Origin: Stentor coeruleus
Taxonomy: Eukaryota; Ciliophora; Heterotrichea; Heterotrichida; Stentoridae
Assembly: GCA_001970955.1 (NCBI GenBank)
Contig: MPUH01000983.1
Coordinates: forward strand, 1 to 27,156
Length of the DNA stretch: 27,156 nt
Reading direction: 5' to 3'
In this document: in pieces, positions 1 to 9,369 of the stretch
Position numbering within the stretch: position 1 is the first letter of the stretch
Layout: every line of letters begins with the position of its first letter
Position numbers and translations under genes: made by a program
The notes under the pieces: generated by a model
Database searches by the model: none
Told to the model about the DNA's origin: nothing
What the model saw: the letters and a program-made list of their open reading frames with translations, nothing else

Positions 1-546
1 AAGATAAACACTAAAAAATCCTTTAATAAAATCCCATGGACTACTTTTTTCATTCAATAAAACTGTCATTAGTTCACTTTGAACATTACCTCCTGTAAGA
101 AGTTTAAGCATTGTGCCAATATTTGACCCGCATTGCTTGAAGTCATCTTTACAGCTTTTAATGTTTAATGAAAGACTGTTTATTTGAGCCATGTGATTAA
201 GATAATTTTGGAATATAAAATTTTGCCCTTGAGTGGTGGTAAAATGTAAGAGGGCATTTATAAAGTTTTTGAAGTCACATTTGGATTGAGTTTGGTTATA
301 AGTTTGTAAAAGAATTTGAATATCTTGAATTAAAAATCTTATGGCTCCAGGTGATTCTTCTAGATATGAATCAAGACTTGCCATAACAGAACTAATTTTA
401 TCTCTAAGATGTTCTAAGCTATTTCCACAGTCTTTATAGATGTTTAGATCACCTTCAAAGCTTTCAATAAGGCCAATATAAAAGTTTTCAAGCTTATATG
501 AATTGCTGAACACCAACAAGGCTATGGAGATAATAATTAATCTCAT
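1..546 (-). CDS. Secreted protein of unknown function, paralogue 1 (3' end outside window)
   Basis: An open frame runs from an ATG at 546 to the left edge with no stop, giving the first 182 residues of a longer protein. It starts MRLIIIISIALLVFSNS, a clear hydrophobic signal peptide, so the product is probably secreted or enters the secretory pathway. It aligns without gaps of note to the complete neighbour at 922-1842. Shared blocks include DSYLE, LLQTY, INSLSLN and KLLTG, and the cysteines in NCG/DCG, CDF and CG contexts match, which suggests conserved disulfides. I do not recognise the family. The two genes lie head to tail on the same strand with about 375 nt between them, so they arose by tandem duplication. 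The start is supported by the paralogue, where the same MRL lies at the same place. Confidence 0.85.
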   Translation of the reverse strand, partial: MRLIIISIALLVFSNSYKLENFYIGLIESFEGDLNIYKDCGNSLEHLRDKISSVMASLDSYLEESPGAIRFLIQDIQILLQTYNQTQSKCDFKNFINALLHFTTTQGQNFIFQNYLNHMAQINSLSLNIKSCKDDFKQCGSNIGTMLKLLTGGNVQSELMTVLLNEKSSPWDFIKGFFSVYL

Positions 547-921
547 ATTTATAACACTATTAAATATTATATCTAAAATTTAATAAACTTTTAGTTTATT
601 ATAAATGGCAGAATTGATAATAGGAATTGATTAGAAATGCTTAATCTTTATGATATAAAAGACTTAGTACAATTTCAGCATATCCAAGCTAAAATTCGCA
701 CAACAGCAAAAAAGTTTAAAATAATGATTTTTTGCAAAGAACAGTTTTAAATATAAATCAGCTTTGATTTCATATAATCATCACATTATATTTCCATTCA
801 TCAGCATATTCATTATCTATTTAAGCATATTTAACCAAATCTCTATATATATTTATATATAAAACAACAATTATGATTTTTTTTATCAAATAATTTCTAT
901 CTATTATCCTAATCTACTAAA
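547..921. other. AT-rich spacer between tandem paralogues
   Basis: This stretch separates the start of paralogue 1 from the stop of paralogue 2. It is very AT-rich, with short TA runs near 845-865. I see no open frame with coding character, no RNA gene and no GC-rich island. It should hold the promoter of paralogue 1 (its right-hand side is 3' to paralogue 2), but I recognise no motif. Confidence 0.6.
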
Positions 922-1842
922 CTATTCTTTATCATAATGAATCCAAACTTTATTCAGTTCAAGAATAGCTGGTATAGCTTGTCCACAATTGAAATAGTTC
1001 TCAGAACAATGACTGATCTGATGAATATAATTATTCATTGCCTCAGTATTCATAAAATAACTCAATTTCCAAGCTTTGATATGAAAAGCAATATTCAAAA
1101 ATTCAATAATTTTTATTGGATTCCATTCTTTCTTCCAATCAGTCCTCCAACAAGTTTTCAAAACTGCCTTTTCTACTAATAACATAAGATAGTCATGTAG
1201 ACCTTTTCCTGAAGCAATATCCTTAAAAAGTCCATCAAAGCTTGGCATCAATCTTAAAACATTACCTTTGCACAAAGGAGTTTTAGCATATTGTCCAGCA
1301 TAAGCACCTAAAAATCCTTGTAAGAAATCAAATTGGCTATTATTATTATCTTCAAGTGTATTCTTAAGTTCAATTTGAAGATTAGCTCCTGTAAGAAGTT
1401 TTAATATTGACCCAACACTTGAACCACAAAGCTTATAATCCAATCCACAAGTTTCAACATTTAATGAAAGACTGTTTATTTGACCCATATTATGAACATA
1501 GTTTTGGAATATCGCGTTTTGTCCTTCAGGTGTTGTGAATTGAAGTAGAGCATTTTTGAAATCGGTAAAGTCACATTCACTTGGAATTGAGTCATAAGTT
1601 TGCAAAAAACTTTGGATGTTTTGAATTAATGATGTTAAAGCACCTGGCGCTTGTTCTAAGTAAGAATCTAAACTTGTTATCACTGAACCGAATTGGTTTC
1701 CAAGGAGTTCTAGATTAGTTCCACAGTTTCCGTAGATGTTTGGATCTACCTCGAAACCTTCAATAAGACCCATGTAAAAATCCCCTATTTCGCATGAACT
1801 GCTGAAACCTAATATAGCTATGAAGATAAGAGTTAATCTCAT
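922..1842 (-). CDS. Secreted protein of unknown function, paralogue 2 (complete)
   Basis: This is a complete 306-residue protein ending in TAG. An in-frame ATG lies five codons further upstream (1857), but I chose the MRLTLIFIAILGFSSS start at 1842: it gives a compact signal peptide and matches the only start available in the adjacent paralogue. The mature part is Cys-containing, with pairs such as CGTN, CDF, ETCG, LCGSS, TCW and HC, and has no transmembrane helix. A secreted, disulfide-stabilised product is therefore likely. The C-terminal third (WRTDWKKEW, then an amphipathic stretch and a Cys-containing end) has no counterpart in the window because the paralogue is cut off. I recognise no domain. 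Pellicle, cortex-vesicle or extracellular roles are all possible, and nothing here separates them. Confidence 0.85.
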   Translation of the reverse strand: MRLTLIFIAILGFSSSCEIGDFYMGLIEGFEVDPNIYGNCGTNLELLGNQFGSVITSLDSYLEQAPGALTSLIQNIQSFLQTYDSIPSECDFTDFKNALLQFTTPEGQNAIFQNYVHNMGQINSLSLNVETCGLDYKLCGSSVGSILKLLTGANLQIELKNTLEDNNNSQFDFLQGFLGAYAGQYAKTPLCKGNVLRLMPSFDGLFKDIASGKGLHDYLMLLVEKAVLKTCWRTDWKKEWNPIKIIEFLNIAFHIKAWKLSYFMNTEAMNNYIHQISHCSENYFNCGQAIPAILELNKVWIHYDKE

Positions 1843-2054
1843 ATTTATATAGACCATTAATATATTCTTCTCCCATTTTCAAACCAATAGTATACCAAAC
1901 TCATCATCCAGAATCATTCTCAAAAAATCCTCTTATCAAACTTAATCATGAAAAAATGCTTAAAGGTGTTTATAACTTAACAAACCTACTAAAAAAATTT
2001 TTTTTTTACATCAAAATATTTAATCAAATTCCAAAAACACATATATAATCATCA

Positions 2055-2792
2055 ATGGCTTATGGAGTAACAACAGAATGGGAAGACATACATAGAAAAA
2101 TAGGCAACCTACCAGAAAAGCCTAAAGTCCCAACACAAGATGAAATAATGTCCCAAGTAATTGATGTTGTCGAGCAAGCAGAACCACTTAAATATCTCTC
2201 CCATGATCAGCTTTTAGAAATTCAAGACGATCTTGATGAAGATATATTCGAAAAATACCGTAAACAAAGGATAAAAGAGCTTAAAGAAGTAGCAAAAAAG
2301 CCTCGTTTTGGTACAGTTATTGAAATATCAAAACAAGATTTTATACAAGAAGTTAACGATGCCCCAAAAGATGTTTTTGTTATAATCCACCTTTATCAAG
2401 ATTATGTACCTTATTGTCGTCTTATTGATAAATGTATGATTAACCTTGCAAGAAAGTTCATAAACCATAAATTTATTAGGATTCAAGCGACTCGATGTAT
2501 TGAAAACTTTAGAGATTCTGATTGCCCAGCTATTATTGTTTATAAGAATTCAGAAGTTGTACATCAAATGATTTCATGTGCTGGGCTACTTGGGGAAAAT
2601 AGGATTTCTGAAGGGTCTATTGAATGGGTTTTTGCACAAAAGAAAATTTGGGAGACGGATTTGGAAGAAAACCCTGCTGAAGGTGTTAGAAAGAAAGATA
2701 GGGATGATGAGAGAAGGTCTAGTGATAAGAGTGATTCTGATGATGATAGAGAGTATTCATCTAATCAGATAAGGAAGTATAAGTTTAGATAG
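2055..2792 (+). CDS. Phosducin-like protein, PhLP2/PDCL3 class
   Basis: The 245-residue product has the PhLP2/PDCL3 layout. An N-terminal TEWEDIHRKIGNLPEKP (residues 7-23) matches the family's 'TEWxDIxRxxGxLPPK' opening. A charged helical region (30-85) follows, then a thioredoxin-like fold from about 86 (RFGTVIEISKQDFIQEV) through VIIHLY, LARKF, KFIRIQATRCI and CPAIIVY to GLLGENRISEGSIEWVFAQ (178-195). As in the family, the thioredoxin active-site CxxC is absent. PhLP2 proteins act in the cytosol as co-chaperones of the CCT/TRiC chaperonin, helping to fold actin, tubulin and cell-cycle proteins. The last 40 residues are a highly charged K/D/E/R/S tail, longer than usual and probably disordered. 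The gene stands alone: its upstream neighbour is divergent and about 210 nt away. Codons become G-rich toward the 3' end. Confidence 0.92.
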   Translation: MAYGVTTEWEDIHRKIGNLPEKPKVPTQDEIMSQVIDVVEQAEPLKYLSHDQLLEIQDDLDEDIFEKYRKQRIKELKEVAKKPRFGTVIEISKQDFIQEVNDAPKDVFVIIHLYQDYVPYCRLIDKCMINLARKFINHKFIRIQATRCIENFRDSDCPAIIVYKNSEVVHQMISCAGLLGENRISEGSIEWVFAQKKIWETDLEENPAEGVRKKDRDDERRSSDKSDSDDDREYSSNQIRKYKFR

Positions 2793-3598
2793 AATGGAAA
2801 TATTAAGTTAGATGTGCTGATGATTGAGGAAAGGGGTTTTTTTTGGGATGGGTTAGGCTGAAGATGTGAAATTGAGGTTGGCTTATTTTTTAAAGTATGA
2901 TATGGAGGAGTTTATATAAAAACACAAATTTTAGAGTATATTTAAAGTTAAAATTATGGTGTGAGTACTATATTTAAAAGACTATTTTTTTTTTTTAGAT
3001 GAAGGTTTAAAATTTCACTAGATCTTATAGTTTTTAAACTTTTTTGTTGCAGAGTTATTAAGAAATACCTGACCAAAAATCAAAAGTCGATGCGAAAGAA
3101 AAGTGCTAGAAAATGAAAATTTTAAGAAATGGAATGGAAAAGATACCATATCAGAAATAAATTACACTCACAATCTTACATAATAATATTTTCCCTTCAA
3201 CCCATTAACTACAAATTATAACATCATTCACTTTTCGATATCCCTTAATAATAATAANTAATCCTACATAATAATATTTTTCCTTCAACCCATTAACTAC
3301 AAATTATAACATCATTCACTTTTCGATATCCCTTAATAATAATAAATCTTAAAAAAACTTACACAATCACCTAACTTGATACTCCATAATCTAAATCACC
3401 ATTAAATCCAACCCTTATCCATTAAAAAGCATTCGAAATTCCCTTATTAAAATCCCATAAAAAATCCTGCTCAATTCTTCTCCGAAAAAAAATCCATTCA
3501 AATCCCTCTCTTTAATCATTTCCATACATAAACTTCCTTTCATAACTAAATTCATTTCAAATAATTATAATACCCCAACTATTTTCATTAATACAACC
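2793..3598. other. Intergenic region with strand-skew switch and an N-flanking repeat
   Basis: No coding frame is visible. The left part (about 2793-3150) is G-rich and nearly C-free on the plus strand: 2821-2880 has 24 G and 1 C by hand count. From about 3170 it becomes C-rich and nearly G-free: 3361-3420 has 20 C and 1 G. The switch lies in the middle of the gap between two plus-strand genes and probably marks the border between the 3' flank of one and the promoter of the next. An assembly gap N at 3258 lies inside the second half. Confidence 0.7.
3177..3345. repeat. Direct repeat of about 81 nt around a single N (assembly seam)
   Basis: 3177-3257 is repeated at 3265-3345, offset 88, with about one substitution. 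A single N at 3258 and a few bases separate the copies. Because every N in the window has such a repeat beside it, I read this as overlapping contig ends that were joined without being merged. The true length here is probably about 88 nt shorter. Confidence 0.8.
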
Positions 3599-4421
3599 AT
3601 GATAGGAAAAGATATAAAAGCTCGGGAAAGCATGTCCCTTAAAACCGATGATATACCGGGAGCAAGCCCACAATTAAAAGGTTATCAATATACCAATAAA
3701 CTATCATATATCAATTCAACAACAGGTATCGATAAATCATCACCTCATTCAACCTCATTTACAACTAACAGACAAGTTAATCCTTTAAATCCAAATTATA
3801 TACTCCCATCATCACCTCCAAAACAATATACCCCACCAAAATTTATTAGAGATACTTTAGATACTCATGATATTCAAGGAACTAGTCCAACAAATCTTTC
3901 AAGAAACCATATTAGAAATACTTTAGATGTGTCTGATATAGCGACCAGAACAAAAATCAATGAAAAAACCTCCTCACCTAAAGATGCTATCCCTGGAACC
4001 TCGCCAAAGGCACATGTTAATGTGAATTTTCCCCCTCATAATAGGAATTTTGACGTTTCTGATATTCAAGGAGGTAGTGTTATTGCTTTAGCTGGTTCAT
4101 GTACTTTTGAGCAGCAAAAATTAAGAGTTAAAGATTTAATGAATTGCAAAATACCTATAAAGATTAGGAATAGTGTGTTTGGATCATTGTCTGGTAATGC
4201 TTCACCGAATTCTATAAGTCCTTTAGGCTCACCAAAAAATGGAAGTTTGAACAACTCAAAGTCTTTAAACTCACTTAAGACTGATGATACAAGAAAGAGT
4301 ATTGATTTAAAAAAGCAGGTCCCTAAGACCCTAAACTAATGCCACAGAAAGGAGAAGTAGTTTAAAAAATAAAGCACCATTGCCAAGAAGTCCTATACTT
4401 TCCCCAAGACTAAAAAAATAG
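3599..4421 (+). CDS. Ser/Pro-rich protein with DI-x-G-x-SP repeats; frame shift near the 3' end
   Basis: The zero frame encodes 246 residues (3599-4339), stopping at TAA 4337-4339. The protein is low-complexity and carries a recurring short motif: DDIPGASP (17-24), HDIQGTSP (90-97), LDVSDIA (109-115), DAIPGTSP (129-136) and FDVSDIQGGS (151-160), spaced by NPLNPNY- and RNTLD-type linkers. I recall similar repeats in other protist proteins but cannot name a function. After the stop, the +1 frame is open from 4335 to a TAG at 4419-4421 and reads RRSSLKNKAPLPRSPILSP, with the same S/P/K composition as the upstream tail. The real C-terminus is therefore probably about 28 residues longer. No 15-16 nt intron bridges the frames. 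A one-base sequence error or a +1 translational shift at AAC-TAA-T are the two remaining readings. Confidence refers to the gene, less to its end. Confidence 0.75.
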
Positions 4422-5214
4422 TTTATATTTTAATTAGTATCATAAAAATATATAAAAATTGAGAGGCCAGTTGGGAGGCCTCAAAATTGAAAATAGTTGT
4501 GCTTTATATTAGACTAGTAGGCAATTCTTATGTAATAATAAGTGGTTCTTAGGCAGCTTTTTTCAAAGATATGATTAATAAATGAGTTCATAATTCTCAT
4601 CAATCTTTTTGAAATACCGATATCAGGGCTAGGGTTACAACAATTTTGAAGTTTTTTGCAGTACTCTAACTGAATATTATCTTAATAATAAATCAATAGT
4701 AATTACCTCAAAAATTAATAATATATATATTTAGCACTTATATAAATTAAATAGCATATATCAAAAACCTTAAAATAATCAAAATCTTATCAAATATAAT
4801 CTAAGTCACAATAGTATCATTATCAATATAATAAAATATCAATTCACAGCTTTAAAACTTAATAACTCCTTTAGAAAACTAAGCCTAGCTTATAACAATC
4901 TAGGTAATAAATTATTCCAGATATTTTAACAAGTTTTCATAAACAACCAAACTTCATACGAATTCACTCTTAATAGAAACCCTTAATTTATAGCTGATAC
5001 TCTTATATTTCTTACAAAAAAAAAACAAAAATTTAATCTTTATGAAATCTTAACCTTAACAAATCGCCGCTAAAAAACAAAAAAAGAACTTAAAAGCTTA
5101 TCATAGTTTTCAAAAACAAACATAAAAGAGAATAGCCTATTTCCTACTTTTATCATCTTCCATAAAAACCTTACTAACGCAAAAGGATAAGTTATTTATA
5201 TAACAATTTTTAGA
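4422..5214. other. AT-rich gap between convergent genes, holding a hairpin
   Basis: No gene is visible. The plus-strand gene ends at 4421 and the minus-strand gene ends at 5215, so the region contains two 3' flanks, unusually far apart for convergent genes in this window (others are 36-161 nt apart). A GC-rich hairpin lies at 4457-4488. About 4700-5200 is AT-rich with a modest C excess on the plus strand, as expected downstream of a minus-strand gene. Confidence 0.55.
4457..4488. other. GC-rich hairpin, possible structured RNA element
   Basis: GAGGCC at 4463-4468 pairs with GGCCTC at 4477-4482 across an 8-nt loop. Flanking AATT (4457-4460 and 4485-4488) can pair across a 2x2 internal loop. 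It starts 36 nt after the likely stop of the upstream gene. In DNA this poor in G+C, a perfect six-base GC-rich stem stands out. It could be a 3'-UTR or 3'-end-processing element, or part of a small RNA, but chance is not excluded. Confidence 0.3.
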
Positions 5215-5919
5215 TTAGTCAATTAAGGCAAGTCGTATTTGGAAACTCCATAGTATTGTTTCTAGGAATGAATCATTTGAGATACGATTGACGAATTCTC
5301 CCTTTCGCATGATTTTTTGTTCAGCAAAAAGCACTGAAGTTATTCGAGAGATCATTGAAGCCTTGTTTTTTAGAAGGCAGGCTGTATATTGTAATAAATG
5401 GTCTTCAGGTATAGTAAATCCTTCTAATTCGCTGTCATTGTTGTTAATAGCAATACAAGGGATTTTCTCAACGGATATATCTATAAGTTCTGAAAGTATA
5501 CCTTTAAAGTCTTCTTCCTGTATATAGTGATTATCGTTAATATCGCATAAATCAAATAGAATTCCAGCTTTTTCTTCAGGAATCCCCGCAGATAGTAGGA
5601 CTCCAAACATAATTACTGTTTTTACATCATAAAGCCTTTTTGAATTTTGCAAGAGCTTGAGCAAGCATGAAATATGATCCTCAGGTGAGGTAAAAATTTC
5701 GACTTCGAAGTTAAGTTCGGTCATTGCTTTTCTTAACTGGGCGATACTCAACATACCGTTACTTGAGTTTTTATGGATAGCATTACTTAAATCTTGAAGT
5801 CGGACAGAAGAGAATGGTAAGGATTTTTCTTTCATTGTTATAGCTGTTTCCTCTTCTGATAATGAAAGCTGATTGAACTTGTTTTTGACGGCATTCATTT
5901 TCTCAGAACAGCATCCCAT
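5215..5919 (-). CDS. Small MGCC-starting EF-hand protein, probably N-acylated
   Basis: I place the start at 5919, giving 234 residues beginning MGCCSEK. Gly2 followed by Cys3-Cys4 is the classic dual signal for N-myristoylation and palmitoylation, so the protein is probably tethered to a membrane. A longer in-frame start at 5988 would bury this signal behind 23 basic residues and is less likely. One recognisable EF-hand loop lies at about residues 126-137 (DINDNHYIQEED): acidic or Asn at positions 1, 3 and 5, Ile at 8, but His for the usual Gly at 6 and Asp for Glu at 12. Other helical segments (NSSNGMLSIAQLRKAM, about 51-66) look like degenerate EF-hands. The family is therefore like calcineurin-B or recoverin in plan, but no member is identified. 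It ends in TAA. A Ca2+-responsive membrane sensor or adaptor is the likely role, by inference. Confidence 0.8.
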   Translation of the reverse strand: MGCCSEKMNAVKNKFNQLSLSEEETAITMKEKSLPFSSVRLQDLSNAIHKNSSNGMLSIAQLRKAMTELNFEVEIFTSPEDHISCLLKLLQNSKRLYDVKTVIMFGVLLSAGIPEEKAGILFDLCDINDNHYIQEEDFKGILSELIDISVEKIPCIAINNNDSELEGFTIPEDHLLQYTACLLKNKASMISRITSVLFAEQKIMRKGEFVNRISNDSFLETILWSFQIRLALID

Positions 5920-6616
5920 AATTATTATTAACCCTTTGTTCCATTTTCTGATGTATTGGCGTTTTTTGAAAATTTTAAATTTTGCCAATAAAACTGGCTT
6001 GCAAAAAATATAAAATTTAGGTTTTGAATGTAAAACTTGGGCTGGATATCAGAAAATAAATCAAAAATTTTTAACTGTTTAGTTAAAAAAAATAATCCTG
6101 TTAAATTTTATCTAAGATATGATTACTTAATTATTAAAGTTTTAAGCTTAAAAACAATATTAAATAATGCATTAGCATATAAACTTATCATAGCAGTTTT
6201 AATTATTTTTTATCTCCCCATAGATCATTATTAATTATATTCTTTACATTTCATATACAGAAAATACTTGCAACTCTTTATAGATTACANCTCCCCATAG
6301 ATCATTATTAATTATATTCTTTACATTTCATATACAGAAAATACTTGCAACTCTTTATAGATTACAACAAAATTTCTCATATCACATACAACTTTAATCA
6401 TCAAACCAAATTTTATATCTAAATATTCATTTTATCACTTAAATATATTCTAAATTCCCTTATTATCATATACTTATACATACAAAATCTTATTACTTAC
6501 AAAATAATCCTATACATTAAAACTAAAAAAAATCAATTGTCATATAAACCAATATACTAATGACAATTTTAACAAAATATTTCTTTTAGTTTTTATTATG
6601 TGGTATCATCTATATT
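5920..6616. other. Divergent intergenic region with an N-flanking repeat
   Basis: This lies between the start of the MGCC gene (minus) and SURF1 (plus), so it must hold both promoters. It is extremely AT-rich. From about 6200 it is C-containing and nearly G-free, the composition seen upstream of most plus-strand genes here. A short open frame at 6037-6234 has no ATG and no coding character. A single-N seam lies at 6290. Confidence 0.6.
6214..6366. repeat. Perfect 76-nt direct repeat around a single N (assembly seam)
   Basis: 6214-6289 and 6291-6366 are identical by eye, separated only by an N at 6290. This is best explained as the same sequence present at two contig ends that were joined with a token gap. 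Confidence 0.85.
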
Positions 6617-7342
6617 ATGTCACGAAAAGTTTTTATTTCATTATTCTTCACTAGTGGGACCTTATTCTGTGGTAACGCAGGTTTTTGGCAGCTGAGAAGG
6701 AAAAAGTGGAAAGAACAACTTATAGAAACACGATCAAAATACATGAATCTTGAACCCTATGAGGTCAAACTACCTCTACCTACAGATGAGGATCTAATTT
6801 TCAAGCCATGCAAAATGACAGGAAAATTCGACCACAGCAAAGAAATGCTTATACTAAGAAAATACGAAGACCAGAACGGATATCGTGTTATCACCCCTTT
6901 CTATATACAAGAAAATGCTGGTTTTTTAGTAAGTAGGGGATGGGTACCTTTATCACATAAAGATATATCAACTAGACCTGAACCACAAGGCTTAGTGACT
7001 ATAACTGGAGTACTTCGTGAAGGAGAAGAAGCTTCACAATATACCCCAGCTAATTCACAAAGGTTAAAAGAATGGTATTTTATTGAATTGCCCATTATGT
7101 CTCAGTATTGTAATCTTAATAATCCAGAATCTAAAAATTTTCTGATGCAAGAAATGAACTGGGCACGAGAAAGGGAAATATATGAAGAAGAAGGACTACC
7201 AGAACTTCCTATAAAAAGTGTTAAGTCTGATCTTTTAAATTGGTATGTCATGCCGGTCACACATGCTAGTTATGCTACTTTCTGGTTTTCTTCTTCGGCT
7301 ATATGCTTGTTTTTCAATTTGTTGGTTCTTTTACGGCATTAG
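6617..7342 (+). CDS. SURF1: SURF1-family cytochrome c oxidase assembly factor
   Basis: The 241-residue product has the SURF1 plan: an N-terminal transmembrane helix (about 5-22), a large soluble loop, and a C-terminal transmembrane helix (about 219-239). Family motifs are in order: GFWQLRRKKWK (22-32, the GxWQxxRxxWK signature), MLILRKYEDQNGYRVITPF (77-95), SRGWVPLSHK (106-115), ITGVLREGE (129-137), and HASYATFWF (216-224), which stands for the usual HxxYAxTWF. SURF1 sits in the mitochondrial inner membrane and assists haem a insertion or early assembly of subunit I of complex IV. The N-terminus is short, so the mitochondrial targeting signal must overlap the first helix. Start: the only nearby ATG, at 6617. 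An insertion of about 30 residues before the second helix (EREIYEEEGLPELPIK) includes family-specific sequence. It converges on the RING-H2 gene 150 nt downstream. Confidence 0.95.
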   Translation: MSRKVFISLFFTSGTLFCGNAGFWQLRRKKWKEQLIETRSKYMNLEPYEVKLPLPTDEDLIFKPCKMTGKFDHSKEMLILRKYEDQNGYRVITPFYIQENAGFLVSRGWVPLSHKDISTRPEPQGLVTITGVLREGEEASQYTPANSQRLKEWYFIELPIMSQYCNLNNPESKNFLMQEMNWAREREIYEEEGLPELPIKSVKSDLLNWYVMPVTHASYATFWFSSSAICLFFNLLVLLRH

Positions 7343-7492
7343 ATTAGGTAATTTTTAACAAATTGTTGAAGAATTTTTTTTTGTGGTGAGTAGATTTGTG
7401 TGGGAAAGATAAAATACAAATATTGGCAATCCTCAGAACAATTTTTTAATATATTTCTAAGCAAAAAAGCCCTAAAAAACTCATTAAGCTAT

Positions 7493-8185
7493 CTATTTAA
7501 CTTTGCTCATACACATAGGGCAATTCTTTTTTCCTTTAGTAAACCAATCATTCACACAACTCATATGGAAATTATGAAAGCAAGGTAAGGTTTTAATTTT
7601 TTCATTTTTCTGATAAAACTCATAGCATATCGAGCACTTCTCACAATCATTATTTTCTTTATTGTAATTATAAACCCCATCATCTTCTTTCTTTTTATTA
7701 GAAAAGTTCTTAAATGCACCCTTACCCGGAATATCAATAACATTAGCTAATGCTTCATCAGCACTTTCACATATTTCAACAAGTAATGCTATGCTATCAT
7801 CATCTAAACCAATTTCTATAAGACTGTTAAGGATTTCTTGTTTATTAGGAGGAAGGTTTTGATATTTATTTGAAATAGGCACTTTTTCTACTTCAACCTT
7901 AGGTTTTGATAAAACTTTTTGTAAAGAAGACTCAGCAAAAGCGATTTTGAAGTTAGAAAATTTCCTGCTTAAAATAAATGCTTCTTGACTTGGGATACCT
8001 TTATTTAATAATCCTTGTTCAATCATGTAAGATATTTCTTCAGAGACTGAGCATGTAAGTTTTCTGTGTCTTATCATAAAATTATAGAATTTTATGATAG
8101 GATGATGATTTTTAGATAGTATAGAAAAGGAAGTTGGTTTAGAGTATTTATTTTTATATGAAGGTATAATACTAAAATAGTGCAT
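7493..8185 (-). CDS. RING-H2 (C3H2C3) protein, probable E3 ubiquitin ligase
   Basis: The 230-residue product ends with a complete RING-H2 finger at its extreme C-terminus: C184-x2-C187, C202-x-H204-x2-H207-x2-C210, C222-x2-C225, in the order C3H2C3, with a Trp (DWF, 213-215) between the third and fourth zinc pairs where E2-binding RINGs carry it. RING-H2 fingers recruit E2 enzymes, so a ubiquitin-ligase role is well supported. Upstream, residues about 113-151 (PPNKQEILNSLIEIGLDD to DEALANVIDI) look like a UBA- or CUE-type three-helix bundle, a tentative call. The N-terminal 110 residues are basic, helical and unrecognised. There is no transmembrane helix. The start at 8185 is an ATG; the Met at residue 37 is an alternative. 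It ends in TAG. Confidence 0.85.
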   Translation of the reverse strand: MHYFSIIPSYKNKYSKPTSFSILSKNHHPIIKFYNFMIRHRKLTCSVSEEISYMIEQGLLNKGIPSQEAFILSRKFSNFKIAFAESSLQKVLSKPKVEVEKVPISNKYQNLPPNKQEILNSLIEIGLDDDSIALLVEICESADEALANVIDIPGKGAFKNFSNKKKEDDGVYNYNKENNDCEKCSICYEFYQKNEKIKTLPCFHNFHMSCVNDWFTKGKKNCPMCMSKVK

Positions 8186-9369
8186 TTACCTCAGTAACCA
8201 TCTCTAAAATACCCCAGCTTAAGAGAATCATGCTTTTCAGAAACTACTACCTGTATTCCTTCCAAAATTTTTTATATACTTCTACCTTATAGAATCAAAT
8301 TATTTTACCTATGACATGCCTGGATTTGTGAATATCCCTGATGATAAGCCCCAGAAACTAGTTTAGAGTAATTAATTATTTGATAAAACAAAAATTTATC
8401 TGTTCGGTAATATTAATTAAGAAAGCATTAAAGCAAAGGAAATATTCACAAAGAAAATTCTTCAAAGCTAAATACGACTATAAAAATTTATGATTTTAGA
8501 ATTCATTTACAGTATAAAATTAATACTCGAAACTAAGATATGCGTTTTGTATATTATCACATCAAAAAATATTCATTTTATTTCTGAATCACTTAAGTTT
8601 GATAATTTATATTTTTTGCATACACTGAACACTATTTTTCACATAATTCAATAATCGAAAAGCTAAATGAATAGTTTATGATAAAAAATTAGTTAAGTAA
8701 ATCTAATTTTTTTTTTTGAAAGTTAACTTAACAATGCTAAAAGAAAATTATACTTTTTTAATTTAGCAGAACTTAATAAGAAAGAAAAAATCAATTTATT
8801 TGCAATACTTTTTAGATACAGTGATTATGCTATTATAAAAATTCAACTATGGTAATCTATATGCTATAACAGTATTAATGGTATGAGCTTAGAACTAAAA
8901 AACTTATAGTAAAGTTTAAAATTGCCGATAAGTTTTTTAGTTTTAGAAATAAAGGAATGGAAGTAATTTTAGATATTTTTATATGAAGAAGTAGAACTTT
9001 TAGCTTATTTCAATATAAGTATTTATTGGAAATAATCAGAACATAATCGAAGTTTATGATACTCCTCACAATCACTTATTTTAAACCAATTTCTAAGCTG
9101 CCTAGTTTATTACAACTACTAACACAAATTTCACATCAACATATCTCATTCTTCAGTAGTTTAATAATGGTATTTTACCACTAACAGGCCATCTTAAACT
9201 AAATTACTTTACCTCTATAAAACGTCAGAATCTTACCAATTTTTATATCATTTCTAAGCTGTCTTCGATACCCTTCATCTAAAAAATAAAAAGCCGGGGT
9301 ATTCTTTCCTCAACTATTCGTTTATTAATTATCTTATCATATAAAAACTATATCAATACATAAAAAAGT
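8186..9369. other. Long AT-rich gap without a recognised gene
   Basis: About 1.2 kb between two minus-strand genes. I find no gene, tRNA or GC-rich island. A short coding-like frame on the plus strand (8229-8366) ends MPGFVNIPDDKPQKLV followed by TAG. It lacks a convincing start and partner exon, so I do not call it a gene. The rest is A/T homopolymer-rich. Confidence 0.5.

Noticed and set aside
3177..3345. The N-flanking repeats as biological tandem repeats or excised-element borders
   Set aside because: Each coincides exactly with an N, so an assembly cause is simpler than a biological one.
6037..6234. A 65-codon plus-strand frame between the MGCC gene and SURF1
   Set aside because: It has no ATG start, AT-driven composition (Lys, Ile, Asn, Leu), and overlaps the N-flanking repeat.
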